Source: Lachnospiraceae bacterium
Lineage (GTDB): Bacteria; Bacillota; Clostridia; Lachnospirales; Lachnospiraceae
Reading direction: 5' to 3'
NCBI GenBank assembly: GCA_900771195.1
Contig: CAAGMZ010000022.1
Coordinates: 1 to 28,281, forward strand
DNA length: 28,281 nucleotides
Position numbers and translations under genes: made by a program. Positions 14,437-23,004 of this stretch are shown in pieces; positions within the stretch are counted from its first letter, which is position 1, and each line of letters starts with the position of its first letter. The notes beneath the pieces were generated by a model. It worked only from the letters and a program-made list of their open reading frames with translations. It made no database searches and had not been told where the DNA came from.

Positions 14437-14970
14437 ATGTCTGAAGAAATGACAGGGGCTTGCTGGTATGTGGTCCACACATACTCGAATTATGAAGACA
14501 AGGTTAAGGCAAATATTGAAAAGACTATCGAAAATAGAAATCTTCAGGATCAGATACTTGAGGTTTCCGTGCCGGTTGAGACTGTCATAGAGACAAGCAA
14601 GACCGGAGCAAGGAAACAGGTTCAGAGGAAGATATTTCCGGGATATGTTCTCGTTCATATGATAATGAACGATGATACCTGGTATGTAGTCAGGAACACA
14701 AGAGGTGTTACGGGATTTGTAGGTCCCGGATCCAAGCCGGTTCCGCTTACCGATGAAGAGATGAAGAATCTCGGAATCAACGGTGGCAATAAAGTTGTCG
14801 TTGATTATGCGGTAGGAGACACAATTGTTGTTGTGTCGGGAGCATGGGAGAGCACCATAGGTGTTATTAAGAGTATCAATGAAAGCAAGGAGACCGTAAC
14901 AATCATGGCTGAGGTATTTGGCCGCGAGACTCCGGTAGAACTTGATTTCGGTGAGATACGTCACATGTAA
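14437..14970 (+). CDS. nusG: Transcription antitermination/pausing factor NusG
   Basis: NusG binds RNA polymerase and links it to Rho or the ribosome. The 177-residue product has the NGN domain (WYVVHTYSNYEDKVKANIE; FPGYVLVHMIMND; WYVVRNTRGVTGFVG) and a C-terminal KOW domain (VVSGAWESTIGVI ... VFGRETPVELDF). ATG at 14437 follows AAAGGTG by 6 bases and is preferred to an in-frame TTG at 14419. It starts 21 bases after secE. Confidence 0.96.
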   Translation: MSEEMTGACWYVVHTYSNYEDKVKANIEKTIENRNLQDQILEVSVPVETVIETSKTGARKQVQRKIFPGYVLVHMIMNDDTWYVVRNTRGVTGFVGPGSKPVPLTDEEMKNLGINGGNKVVVDYAVGDTIVVVSGAWESTIGVIKSINESKETVTIMAEVFGRETPVELDFGEIRHM

Positions 14971-15035
14971 TTTTAATTTGATTCTTTTGGGTGCGCCCAT
15001 AAGATAGAAAATCTCACGCCGTAATACGCGCGAGT

Positions 15036-15077
15036 TCCGCTTCGGCGGAGTGGGAGGGTAATTCCCGCAAATACCAC
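15036..15077 (+). promoter_or_regulatory. L1-binding-site mimic upstream of rplK
   Basis: GTGGGAGGG (15050-15058) and CCCGCAAATACCAC (15064-15077) fold as GUGG/CCAC and GGG/CCC helices separated by the internal loop AAAUA. GUGGGAGG and AAAUACCAC are the two strands of the 23S rRNA helix bound by ribosomal protein L1. A TCCGC-UUCG-GCGGA hairpin (15036-15049) abuts it on the 5' side. It lies 21 bases before the rplK start, so L1 binding should block translation. Confidence 0.75.
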
Positions 15078-15098
15078 ATTATTTTAGGAGGTGCCAAG

Positions 15099-15524
15099 AT
15101 GGCAAAGAAAGTAACAGGTTACATCAAATTACAGATTCCTGCTGGCAAGGCAACACCGGCTCCGCCCGTCGGACCCGCACTTGGTCAGCACGGTGTCAAC
15201 ATCGTTGAGTTTACAAAGCAGTTCAACGCAAAGACAGCAGACATGGGAGACACAATAGTTCCCGTTGTTATCACTGTATATGCGGACAGAAGTTTCAGTT
15301 TTATTACTAAGACTCCTCCGGCTGCTGTTCTTCTTAAGAAGGCATGCAACATTAAGTCCGGTTCAGCAGTTCCCAACAAGACTAAGGTTGCTAAGATTTC
15401 CAAGGCAGATCTCCAGAAGATCGCTGAGACTAAGATGCCTGACCTTACAGCTGCTTCACTTGAGACCGCAATGAAGACTATTGCAGGTACAGCAAGAAGC
15501 ATGGGCATTGAAGTAGAAGAATAA
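15099..15524 (+). CDS. rplK: 50S ribosomal protein L11
   Basis: L11 forms the GTPase-associated centre of the large subunit and is needed for factor binding. The 141-residue product has the standard length and landmarks: YIKLQIPAGKATPAPPVGPA, LGQHGVNIVEF, SFSFITKTPPA and GTARSMGIEVEE. AGGAGGTG precedes the ATG. It is followed by rplA after 58 bases that contain a second L1-site mimic. Confidence 0.98.
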   Translation: MAKKVTGYIKLQIPAGKATPAPPVGPALGQHGVNIVEFTKQFNAKTADMGDTIVPVVITVYADRSFSFITKTPPAAVLLKKACNIKSGSAVPNKTKVAKISKADLQKIAETKMPDLTAASLETAMKTIAGTARSMGIEVEE

Positions 15525-15539
15525 GAATAACAGATGATT

Positions 15540-15574
15540 GTGGGAGGGCTAACCCCGCAAATACCACTAGGAGG
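15540..15574 (+). promoter_or_regulatory. Second L1-binding-site mimic, upstream of rplA
   Basis: GTGGGAGGG (15540-15548) and CCCGCAAATACCAC (15554-15567) repeat the element found before rplK, with the loop bases changed. It ends one base before the rplA ribosome-binding site (AGGAGG, 15569-15574), so folding or L1 binding would directly occlude initiation. Confidence 0.78.
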
Positions 15575-15582
15575 TTTTTAGA

Positions 15583-16278
15583 ATGAAAAGAAGTAAAAAA
15601 TATGTTGAAGCGGCTAAGCTTGTTGACCGCGCAACACTTTACAGCGCAGAGGATGCGGTTGCACTTGTTAAGAAAGCATCAACTGCAAAATTTGATGAGA
15701 CCGTTGAGGTTCATATAAGAACAGGCTGTGATGGAACTCATGCAGATCAGCAGATTCGTGGAGCAGTTGTACTTCCCCACGGAACAGGTAAGAAAGTAAG
15801 AATCCTTGTATTCGCAAAAGGCGCCAAGGCAACAGAGGCTGAAGCAGCCGGAGCAGATTATGTAGGCGGCGAGGAGCTTATTCCCAAGATTCAGAACGAG
15901 GGATGGTTTGAATTCGATGTTGTTGTTGCAACACCTGACATGATGGGAGTTGTAGGACGTCTCGGACGTGTACTTGGACCTAAGGGTCTTATGCCTAACC
16001 CCAAGGCCGGAACAGTTACCATGGATGTCACAAAGGCAATCAATGATATCAAAGCCGGTAAGATTGAGTACAGACTTGATAAGACCAACAATGTTCATGT
16101 TGCTGTAGGAAAGGTATCTTTCACAGAAGAGCAGCTTACTGATAACTTCAAGGCTGTTATGGATGCAATCGTTAAGGCTAAGCCTTCAGCAGTAAAGGGT
16201 GCTTACCTTAAGAACATCACTCTTTCATCCACAATGGGTCCCGGAGTTAAGGTTGACGTATCCAAGTTTCTTGGGTAA
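15583..16278 (+). CDS. rplA: 50S ribosomal protein L1
   Basis: L1 builds the mobile stalk that moves deacylated tRNA to the E site, and is a known translational repressor of its own operon in other bacteria. The 231-residue product is full length and shows FDETVEVHIRTG, VVLPHGTGK, the RNA-binding LGRVLGPKGLMPNPKAGTV, and KGAYLKNITLSSTMGPGVKVD. It follows rplK. The next promoter begins 14 bases after its stop codon with no terminator between, so some read-through into rplJ is expected. Confidence 0.98.
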   Translation: MKRSKKYVEAAKLVDRATLYSAEDAVALVKKASTAKFDETVEVHIRTGCDGTHADQQIRGAVVLPHGTGKKVRILVFAKGAKATEAEAAGADYVGGEELIPKIQNEGWFEFDVVVATPDMMGVVGRLGRVLGPKGLMPNPKAGTVTMDVTKAINDIKAGKIEYRLDKTNNVHVAVGKVSFTEEQLTDNFKAVMDAIVKAKPSAVKGAYLKNITLSSTMGPGVKVDVSKFLG

Positions 16279-16292
16279 TTGATGAAAGAATG

Positions 16293-16321
16293 TTGACAAA
16301 ATAATATTCAGATGTTATTAT
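16293..16321 (+). promoter_or_regulatory. Promoter of rplJ-rplL
   Basis: TTGACA (16293-16298), a 17-bp spacer and TATTAT (16316-16321) predict a transcription start at about 16328, right at the 5' edge of the L10 leader. Confidence 0.88.
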
Positions 16322-16327
16322 AACGTC

Positions 16328-16447
16328 TGTTGGCTGAAATAAGCCACTTACCGTAGACAGCAGGTGCCGTAAGGCGTAAGTTTTTCGCCTGCCGAGGAAG
16401 CTTTAAAGTGATACTTTGTGCCTCCCGGTCTGCGGGAGGCATTTTTT
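16328..16447 (+). promoter_or_regulatory. L10 leader RNA with attenuator
   Basis: The core CCGTAGACAGCAGGTGCCG (16351-16369) and CGCCTGCCGAGGAAG (16386-16400) is the conserved L10-binding element of Gram-positive bacteria. It contains a kink-turn-like AGACAGCAGG/CCTGCCGAGG pairing and a small GCCGUAAGGC hairpin. A terminator follows: TGCCTCCCG (16419-16427) pairs with CGGGAGGCA (16433-16441) around GTCTG, then TTTTTT (16442-16447). In this family, excess L10 or L10-L12 complex favours the terminator. Confidence 0.9.
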
Positions 16448-16498
16448 GTCCGGGAACATTGTTTCCGCGGACATCATTCTAATAAGGAGGAACTATTC

Positions 16499-16993
16499 AT
16501 GGCAAAGGTTGAAATCAAGAAACCGATCGTTGATGAGATTATTGAAAATCTTAAAGACGCCAAGGCTGCAGTTGTAGCTGACTACCGCGGACTTACTGTT
16601 GAACAGGATACAGCACTTCGTAAACAGCTCAGAGAAGCAGGCGTTGTATATAAGGTTTACAAGAACACATTGATCAAGCGTGCCATTGAGGGTACAGAGT
16701 TCGAGGCACTTGCTTCTGAACTTGAAGGACCTACGGCAATCGCTATTTCTAAAGAAGATGCAACTGCTCCGGCAAGAATTCTTTTCAATTTTGCAAAGGA
16801 TGCAGACAAATTGGAGTTAAAGTCAGGTGTTGTTGAGGGAACTTATTACGATAAGAAAGCAATCTCAGTTATTGCTACAATCCCTTCAAGAGACGAGCTT
16901 ATTTCCAAGTTCCTTGGAAGCATTCAGTCTCCTGTCACCAACTTTGCACGTGTTATTAAGCAGATTGCTGAGAAGAAAGAAGCAGAGGCTTAA
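16499..16993 (+). CDS. rplJ: 50S ribosomal protein L10
   Basis: L10 anchors L7/L12 dimers to the ribosome. The 164-residue product has the N-terminal rRNA-binding part (AAVVADYRGLTVEQDTALRK, YKVYKNTLIKRA) and a C-terminal helix that carries the L12 dimers. ATG at 16499 lies 8 bases after AAGGAGG. A longer open frame begins inside the leader terminator and is not used. It is probably autoregulated through the leader. Confidence 0.97.
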   Translation: MAKVEIKKPIVDEIIENLKDAKAAVVADYRGLTVEQDTALRKQLREAGVVYKVYKNTLIKRAIEGTEFEALASELEGPTAIAISKEDATAPARILFNFAKDADKLELKSGVVEGTYYDKKAISVIATIPSRDELISKFLGSIQSPVTNFARVIKQIAEKKEAEA

Positions 16994-17030
16994 ATTTTTA
17001 TCAAATTTAATTTAAATGGAGGAAATTAAA

Positions 17031-17390
17031 ATGACAACTCAGGAAATTATTGAAGTAATCAAAGGTTTATCAGTATTAGAGTTAAACGATCTCGTAAAGG
17101 CTTGCGAGGAGGAGTTCGGCGTATCTGCAGCAGCAGGCGTTGTAGTTGCAGCAGCAGGCGGCGCAGGTGCAGCAGCTGAGGAGAAGACAGAGTTTGACGT
17201 TGAGCTCACAGAGGGTTCAGGCGTTCCTGTAATCAAGGTTGTTCGTGAGATCACAGGTCTCGGACTTAAGGAAGCTAAGGATCTTGTTACAGCTGCTCCC
17301 AAGGTTGTTAAAGAGGGCGTTAGCAAGGAAGAGGCTGAGGACATCAAGAAGAAACTTGAGGAAGCCGGAGCTAAGGCTACAATTAAGTAA
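17031..17390 (+). CDS. rplL: 50S ribosomal protein L7/L12
   Basis: L7/L12 is the multi-copy stalk protein that recruits translation GTPases. The 119-residue product has an N-terminal dimerisation domain (MTTQEIIEVIKGLSVLELND), an Ala/Gly hinge (about 32-50) and a C-terminal factor-binding domain (KVVREITGLGLKEAKDLV). ATG at 17031 follows GGAGG; the ATG at 17016 overlaps that ribosome-binding site and is rejected. The terminator 32 bases downstream ends the rplJL transcript. Confidence 0.98.
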   Translation: MTTQEIIEVIKGLSVLELNDLVKACEEEFGVSAAAGVVVAAAGGAGAAAEEKTEFDVELTEGSGVPVIKVVREITGLGLKEAKDLVTAAPKVVKEGVSKEEAEDIKKKLEEAGAKATIK

Positions 17391-17421
17391 TTTGGCATAG
17401 ATTATCCAAATGAATGATTTT

Positions 17422-17453
17422 ACCCCGGGAAGCGTTATGCTTCTCGGGGTTTT
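17422..17453 (+). terminator. Terminator after rplL
   Basis: ACCCCGGGAAGC pairs with GCTTCTCGGGGT around GTTAT (one G-U) and is followed by a short T-run. It separates the ribosomal transcript from the glycosyltransferase-like gene. Confidence 0.8.
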
Positions 17454-17490
17454 GCTAATTATCTGCGAGGTTTGAAGAAAGGACGGGAAT

Positions 17491-18957
17491 ATGACAGAGT
17501 CTAAAAGTGACAAGAAAATAAGGCTGCTTTTTGGAATGGTGCTCTTAATAACAGCTGTCGTTACCATTACTGTTTTTTCGAAATCGTCGTTTCTGTATCC
17601 GCTCAACGACTGGGTGGATTCTAATTGTTTTTTTACCATGGGAAAGGGTATTCTGCATGGAAAGGTGCCTTACAGGGACTTGTATGACCATAAAGGTCCG
17701 GTCCTCTATTTCATACATGCTCTGGCTGCCATGATTTCTTCCGACAGCTTTCTTGGAGTATATTTCATAGAAGCAGCAGCCTGCTTCGGATTCCTTTTTT
17801 ACAGCTACAAAACATTGCAGCTTTTTACTGACAACAAACGGAATATTTTACTGATTATGGTCTTGTCGTTTTTTGTCTACAGTTCAGCTGCCTTCTGCCA
17901 TGGAGACAGTGTGGAGGAGTTTTGCCTTCCGCTTTTGGCATATACACAGTATATAGGCATGAAATGTATCAGAGACGGTAAAATTCCGGGCTTTAAGGAA
18001 AGCTTATTTATCGGAATTACATCATCCTGCGTTCTTTGGATGAAATATACGATATTGGGCTTTTACATCGGGTGGGTCATCTTACCTATTATATTATTGA
18101 TACGGAAAAAATATATTAAAGAGCTCTTTAAAATGCTCGGAACGATATTGCTTGGGGTTATTGCCATAACAATTCCGGTTTTACTGTATTTTGCAGCGAA
18201 TCATGCTTTAGGTGATTTGTTCAGCGTATATTTTTATAACAATATTTTTATGTATAATACCCGGGACGGTAATACACACAGCTTTATTTATTATTTTGGC
18301 AGAAATCTGAAAAATGCGTTTATCGGAAACAAGTTTCTGATGGTTTTTCTGATAATCGGCATAGCAGGGCTGTGGACTGAAAAGAAGATGCTTATGCAGT
18401 ATATAATCACACTTGCGGTAACCTGCCTATTCATACTGAGTCCTTCTGCCGTATACCGGTACTATCCTTTGGTGTTGAATGTTTTCGGAGTGTTCGGGAT
18501 AATGGCAATCAGTAAACTGCTTGATAAGGTGAATGGCAGAATCGCATTGCCTTCCATGATAGCGGCAGACATACTGGCGTTTACGCTGTGTTATTTTGCC
18601 AGCCCCAACACATATCTGATACTTAAGGACAAGGATGAGCTTCCGCAGTACAAATTCAAAAAGATTATTGAACAGACGGATGACGCCACGCTTCTCAATT
18701 ATGGTTTCCTTGACGGAGGCTTCTATACGGTATGCAATATTGTTCCGGACTGCAGGTATTTTTGCAAGCTTAACATCCGGTCGGATGAAATGCTTCGCGT
18801 TCAGGATGAGTACCTGGACGAGCGTCTTGCAGATTATGTTGTGACCAGAGGCGAAAAGCTTGAGAATGATAATTACAGTCAGGTTGCTGTTGCGTCGTAT
18901 TATTTTGAAGGCGGATATTATACATATTATCTGTACAAAATGAATGATACCGACTGA
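17491..18957 (+). CDS. Polytopic GT-C/GT39-like glycosyltransferase, inserted between rplL and rpoB
   Basis: The 488-residue membrane protein has one N-terminal helix (about 11-30), then a short outside loop with acidic residues D40 and D43 (LNDWVDSN) and the motif YRDLYDHKGP (61-70). About ten further hydrophobic helices follow, up to about residue 375. It ends in a soluble domain of about 110 residues. First-loop acidic residues followed by a many-helix body are typical of GT-C enzymes that use polyprenyl-phosphate sugars outside the membrane, and YRDxxDHKGP is familiar from clostridial GT39-like proteins. Acceptor and sugar are unknown. GAAAGGACGGG precedes the ATG. No promoter of its own is evident, so it may depend on read-through of the rplL terminator. 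rpoB downstream has its own promoter. Confidence 0.72.
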   Translation: MTESKSDKKIRLLFGMVLLITAVVTITVFSKSSFLYPLNDWVDSNCFFTMGKGILHGKVPYRDLYDHKGPVLYFIHALAAMISSDSFLGVYFIEAAACFGFLFYSYKTLQLFTDNKRNILLIMVLSFFVYSSAAFCHGDSVEEFCLPLLAYTQYIGMKCIRDGKIPGFKESLFIGITSSCVLWMKYTILGFYIGWVILPIILLIRKKYIKELFKMLGTILLGVIAITIPVLLYFAANHALGDLFSVYFYNNIFMYNTRDGNTHSFIYYFGRNLKNAFIGNKFLMVFLIIGIAGLWTEKKMLMQYIITLAVTCLFILSPSAVYRYYPLVLNVFGVFGIMAISKLLDKVNGRIALPSMIAADILAFTLCYFASPNTYLILKDKDELPQYKFKKIIEQTDDATLLNYGFLDGGFYTVCNIVPDCRYFCKLNIRSDEMLRVQDEYLDERLADYVVTRGEKLENDNYSQVAVASYYFEGGYYTYYLYKMNDTD

Positions 18958-18988
18958 ATAAAATATATTCACAAATATAAAATTTATG

Positions 18989-19017
18989 TTGACAATTTAT
19001 TCCTGTGGTGATATTAT
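18989..19017 (+). promoter_or_regulatory. Promoter of rpoB-rpoC
   Basis: TTGACA (18989-18994), a 17-bp spacer and TATTAT (19012-19017) predict a start at about 19024, with an untranslated leader of about 75 bases. Confidence 0.88.
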
Positions 19018-19024
19018 GGATGAT

Positions 19025-19058
19025 GCACTATTGTGCGGGCATAGGCTCAATAGTATGC
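19025..19058 (+). promoter_or_regulatory. 5'-terminal hairpin of the rpoBC mRNA
   Basis: GCA-CTATTG (19025-19033) pairs with CAATAG-TA-TGC (19048-19058), leaving a 2-base bulge and a 14-base loop TGCGGGCATAGGCT. It begins within a base or two of the predicted transcription start. No T-run follows, so it is not a terminator. Confidence 0.55.
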
Positions 19059-19098
19059 AATATTTAATTCTATAGAAAGCGCAAGGGGTGAAACGTCA

Positions 19099-22000
19099 AT
19101 GGATAAAAACATGTTACGTCCTCAGAAATTTGGCAAGAATACCAGAATGAGTTATTCCAGGCAGAGAGAAGTGCTTGAGATGCCGAACCTTATCGAGGTT
19201 CAGAAAAACTCATATCAGTGGTTTCTGGACGAAGGACTTCAGGAAGTTTTTGAAGACATATCACCAATTACAGACTACAGCGGACATCTGAGTCTTGAAT
19301 TTGTTGATTTTGTTCTTTGCAAAGATGATGTGAAGTATTCCATCGAAGAATGTAAGGAAAGAGATGCTACTTATGCTGCTCCGCTCAGGGTGAAGGTAAG
19401 GCTTTACAACAATGAGACGGACGAGATAAAGGAACATGATATATTCATGGGTGACCTGCCTCTCATGACAGATACCGGAACCTTTGTTATCAATGGAGCA
19501 GAGCGTGTAATCGTAAGTCAGCTTGTACGTTCTCCCGGTATATATTATGAAATCGGACATGATAAGATCGGTAAAAAGCTTTATTCATGTACCGTGATTC
19601 CCAACAGGGGTGCATGGCTGGAGTATGAGACAGACTCCAACGATGTCTTTTCGGTGCGCGTTGACAGGACAAGAAAAGTGCCTGTTACGGTACTTGTAAG
19701 AGCACTTGGTTTCGGCACCAACGCTGAAATCATTGAGCTGTTCGGTGAAGAACCCAAGATTATGGCAAGTATTGCCAAGGATCCTTCATGCACGGAGAAA
19801 AACCCTAACGGAAGCTATGAAGACGGACTCCTTGAATTATATAAGAAAATAAGACCGGGCGAGCCGCTCTCTGTTGACAGTGCGGAAAGCCTTATTAACG
19901 GTATGTTTTTTGACCCCAGAAGATATGATCTTGCTAAGGTCGGACGTTATAAATTCAACAAAAAGCTCAATTTCCGCAACAGGATTGCAGGCTGCAGACT
20001 TGCTGAGGATGCTGTGAACGCTGAGACCGGTGAGATTATTGCAAGTGCCGGTGAGGTTCTTACCAAAGAGAGCGCATTGGCAATACAGAATGCAGCAATA
20101 CCTTTTGTATGGGTACAGACAGAGGAGAGGAAGGTCAAAATCCTTTCCAATATGATGGTTGACGTTACCAAGTTCGTTGACATCACAAAAGAAGAGGCAA
20201 GAAGCCTGAATATTAAAGAGGATGTTTACTATCCTGTTCTCAAGACAATACTCGAAGAGAATGACAATCCTGATGACATCAAGGCTGCCCTTAAGAAGAA
20301 TGCTGCGGATCTTATTCCCAAGCATATTACGGTTGATGATATAATTGCATCCATTAACTATAACATTCATCTTGAGTATGGCATAGGTAACAAGGATGAT
20401 ATCGATCATCTCGGAAACAGACGTATCAGATCTGTCGGTGAACTTTTACAGAACCAGTACAGAATAGGTCTTTCAAGAATGGAGAGAGTTGTTCGTGAGA
20501 GAATGACCACCCAGGATGTTGAGGGAGCTTCACCGCAGACACTTATTAACATAAAGCCTGTAACTGCAGCAGTTAAGGAATTCTTCGGAAGTTCACAGCT
20601 GTCACAGTTCATGGATCAGAATAACCCTCTTTCAGAGATTACACATAAGAGACGTCTTTCAGCACTTGGACCCGGCGGACTTTCAAGAGACCGTGCCGGA
20701 TTCGAGGTTCGAGACGTACACTACACACATTATGGAAGAATGTGTCCTATTGAGACACCTGAAGGACCCAACATCGGACTTATTAACTCACTTGCATCAT
20801 ATGCAAGAATCAATGAGTACGGATTTATTGAGGCTCCTTATCGCGTTGTTGATAAATCCGACCCTAAGAATCCCCGCGTAACCGACGAGGTAAGATATCT
20901 CACGGCTGACGAAGAGGATAATTACTATGTTGCACAGGCAAATGCACAGCTTGACGAGAACGGATGCTTTGTTGGTAACAGCGTATCAGGACGTTACAGA
21001 GAGGAAACATCACAGTTTGAAAAGAGCAAGATAGACCTGATGGACGTATCTCCCAAGATGGTATTTTCAGTTGCTACATCAATGATTCCTTTCCTTCAGA
21101 ACGATGATGCCAACCGTGCACTCATGGGCTCTAACATGCAGCGTCAGGCAGTTCCGCTTCTTACTACGGAATCACCTGTTGTCGGAACCGGTATGGAGTA
21201 CAAGGCAGCTGTTGATTCAGGTGCATGCGTAATTGCAAAAGAGGCCGGTACTGTTGAAAAGGCGACCTCAACTGAGATTGTCATCAGAAAAGCTGACGGT
21301 AACAAAGACGTTTATAAGCTTATCAAATACTCAAGAAGTAATCAGAGCAACTGCTACAATCAGAAGCCTATTGTTGTTAAGGGCGATGTTGTTGAAAAGG
21401 GTGATGTTATTGCCGACGGTCCTTCAACGAGTAAGGGTGAGATAGCATTAGGAAAGAATCCGCTTATCGGATTCATGACATGGGAAGGTTATAACTACGA
21501 GGACGCTGTCCTTCTTAGTGAAAGACTTGTACGTGACGATGTATATACATCAGTTCACATTGAAGAATATGAAGCTGAGGCAAGAGATACAAAGCTCGGA
21601 GCTGAGGAAATCACAAGAGATGTTCCGGGAGTCGGAGACGACGCTCTTAAGAACCTTGACGAGAGAGGAATCATCCGTATCGGCGCAGAGGTTCGTGCAG
21701 GCGATATTCTTGTAGGAAAGGTTACTCCTAAGGGAGAAACAGAGCTCACCGCAGAAGAGAGACTTCTCAGGGCAATCTTCGGTGAGAAGGCAAGAGAGGT
21801 AAGAGACACCTCCCTCAAGGTACCTCACGGTGAATATGGTATTGTTGTTGATGCCAAAGTATTTACCAAGGAGAACGGAGACGAGCTTTCACCCGGAGTT
21901 AATCAGTCAGTACGCATTTATATTGCACAGAAGAGAAAGATTTCTGTCGGTGATAAGATGGCCGGCCGTCATGGTAACAAGGGTGTTGTTTCGAGAATAC

Positions 22001-22989
22001 TTCCTGTTGAGGATATGCCGTTCCTTCCTAACGGAAGACCGCTTGATATCGTGCTCAACCCTCTTGGCGTGCCTTCACGTATGAATATCGGACAGGTGCT
22101 GGAGATTCATCTGAGTCTTGCTGCAGCTGCCTTGGGAATTAAGATTTCCACTCCGGTATTTGACGGAGCTGACGAGAATGCCATCATGGATACACTGGAC
22201 CTTGCAAATGATTATGTCAATATGGAATGGGATGATTTCAAGGCAAAGTGGAATGGCATAATTAATGACGGACTGATGCAGTATCTTGGAGAGCACCTTG
22301 ACCACAGAGCAATGTGGAAGGGCGTTCCGATTTCAAGAGACGGTAAGATAAGACTTCGTGACGGACGTACCGGTGAATATTTTGACAATCCGGTAACAAT
22401 CGGACACATGCACTACCTGAAGCTTCATCACCTCGTAGACGATAAGATTCACGCGCGTTCGACAGGTCCTTACTCACTCGTTACGCAGCAGCCTCTCGGA
22501 GGTAAAGCCCAGTTTGGCGGACAGCGCTTCGGAGAGATGGAGGTATGGGCACTGGAGGCTTACGGTGCATCATATACACTGCAGGAAATCCTCACAGTTA
22601 AGTCGGATGATGTTGTAGGACGTGTCAAGACCTATGAGGCAATAATCAAAGGTGAAAACATTCCTGAACCCGGAATTCCCGAGTCCTTCAAGGTGCTTTT
22701 GGAAGAGCTCAGATCGCTTGCACTTGATGTCACTGTTCTTGATGAGAACGGAAACGAAGTGGATATCAAGGAAGAAGTGGGATATTCTGACAGCGATTTG
22801 CCTAATCCTGATTATGAGATGGATAAAGACAATGCGGTATATGGCGGAGAAGACTTCGGAAAGCACGGCTACCAGGAGCAGGAGTTTGTTGACGGAGACC
22901 TGACTGATGTTGATGACAGCAGTTATGACGACGCTGACTTTGATGAAGATTTCAATGACGCAGATTTAGATGATGATATAGATGAATAG
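19099..22989 (+). CDS. rpoB: RNA polymerase beta subunit
   Basis: Complete 1296-residue beta subunit. The rifampicin region is wild type: SQFMDQNNPLSEITH starts near residue 502, with D506, H516 and S521 matching E. coli D516, H526 and S531. The C-terminal part shows GDKMAGRHGNKGVVSRI and GGKAQFGGQRFGEMEVWALEAYGA. Residues from about 1262 form a long acidic tail ending DLDDDIDE. AGGGGTG precedes the ATG. rpoC follows after 15 bases, with AGGGAG between them. It is driven by the promoter just upstream. Confidence 0.98.
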   Translation: MDKNMLRPQKFGKNTRMSYSRQREVLEMPNLIEVQKNSYQWFLDEGLQEVFEDISPITDYSGHLSLEFVDFVLCKDDVKYSIEECKERDATYAAPLRVKVRLYNNETDEIKEHDIFMGDLPLMTDTGTFVINGAERVIVSQLVRSPGIYYEIGHDKIGKKLYSCTVIPNRGAWLEYETDSNDVFSVRVDRTRKVPVTVLVRALGFGTNAEIIELFGEEPKIMASIAKDPSCTEKNPNGSYEDGLLELYKKIRPGEPLSVDSAESLINGMFFDPRRYDLAKVGRYKFNKKLNFRNRIAGCRLAEDAVNAETGEIIASAGEVLTKESALAIQNAAIPFVWVQTEERKVKILSNMMVDVTKFVDITKEEARSLNIKEDVYYPVLKTILEENDNPDDIKAALKKNAADLIPKHITVDDIIASINYNIHLEYGIGNKDDIDHLGNRRIRSVGELLQNQYRIGLSRMERVVRERMTTQDVEGASPQTLINIKPVTAAVKEFFGSSQLSQFMDQNNPLSEITHKRRLSALGPGGLSRDRAGFEVRDVHYTHYGRMCPIETPEGPNIGLINSLASYARINEYGFIEAPYRVVDKSDPKNPRVTDEVRYLTADEEDNYYVAQANAQLDENGCFVGNSVSGRYREETSQFEKSKIDLMDVSPKMVFSVATSMIPFLQNDDANRALMGSNMQRQAVPLLTTESPVVGTGMEYKAAVDSGACVIAKEAGTVEKATSTEIVIRKADGNKDVYKLIKYSRSNQSNCYNQKPIVVKGDVVEKGDVIADGPSTSKGEIALGKNPLIGFMTWEGYNYEDAVLLSERLVRDDVYTSVHIEEYEAEARDTKLGAEEITRDVPGVGDDALKNLDERGIIRIGAEVRAGDILVGKVTPKGETELTAEERLLRAIFGEKAREVRDTSLKVPHGEYGIVVDAKVFTKENGDELSPGVNQSVRIYIAQKRKISVGDKMAGRHGNKGVVSRILPVEDMPFLPNGRPLDIVLNPLGVPSRMNIGQVLEIHLSLAAAALGIKISTPVFDGADENAIMDTLDLANDYVNMEWDDFKAKWNGIINDGLMQYLGEHLDHRAMWKGVPISRDGKIRLRDGRTGEYFDNPVTIGHMHYLKLHHLVDDKIHARSTGPYSLVTQQPLGGKAQFGGQRFGEMEVWALEAYGASYTLQEILTVKSDDVVGRVKTYEAIIKGENIPEPGIPESFKVLLEELRSLALDVTVLDENGNEVDIKEEVGYSDSDLPNPDYEMDKDNAVYGGEDFGKHGYQEQEFVDGDLTDVDDSSYDDADFDEDFNDADLDDDIDE

Positions 22990-23004
22990 AAGGGAGCCTA
23001 AAAG

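Noticed and set aside
16418..16498. N-terminal extension of L10
   Set aside because: The extended frame starts inside the attenuator hairpin; the family-standard start MAKVE at 16499 has a perfect ribosome-binding site.
19837..20409. 190-residue minus-strand frame within rpoB
   Set aside because: It is antisense to conserved beta-subunit sequence, with no ribosome-binding site or domain resemblance.
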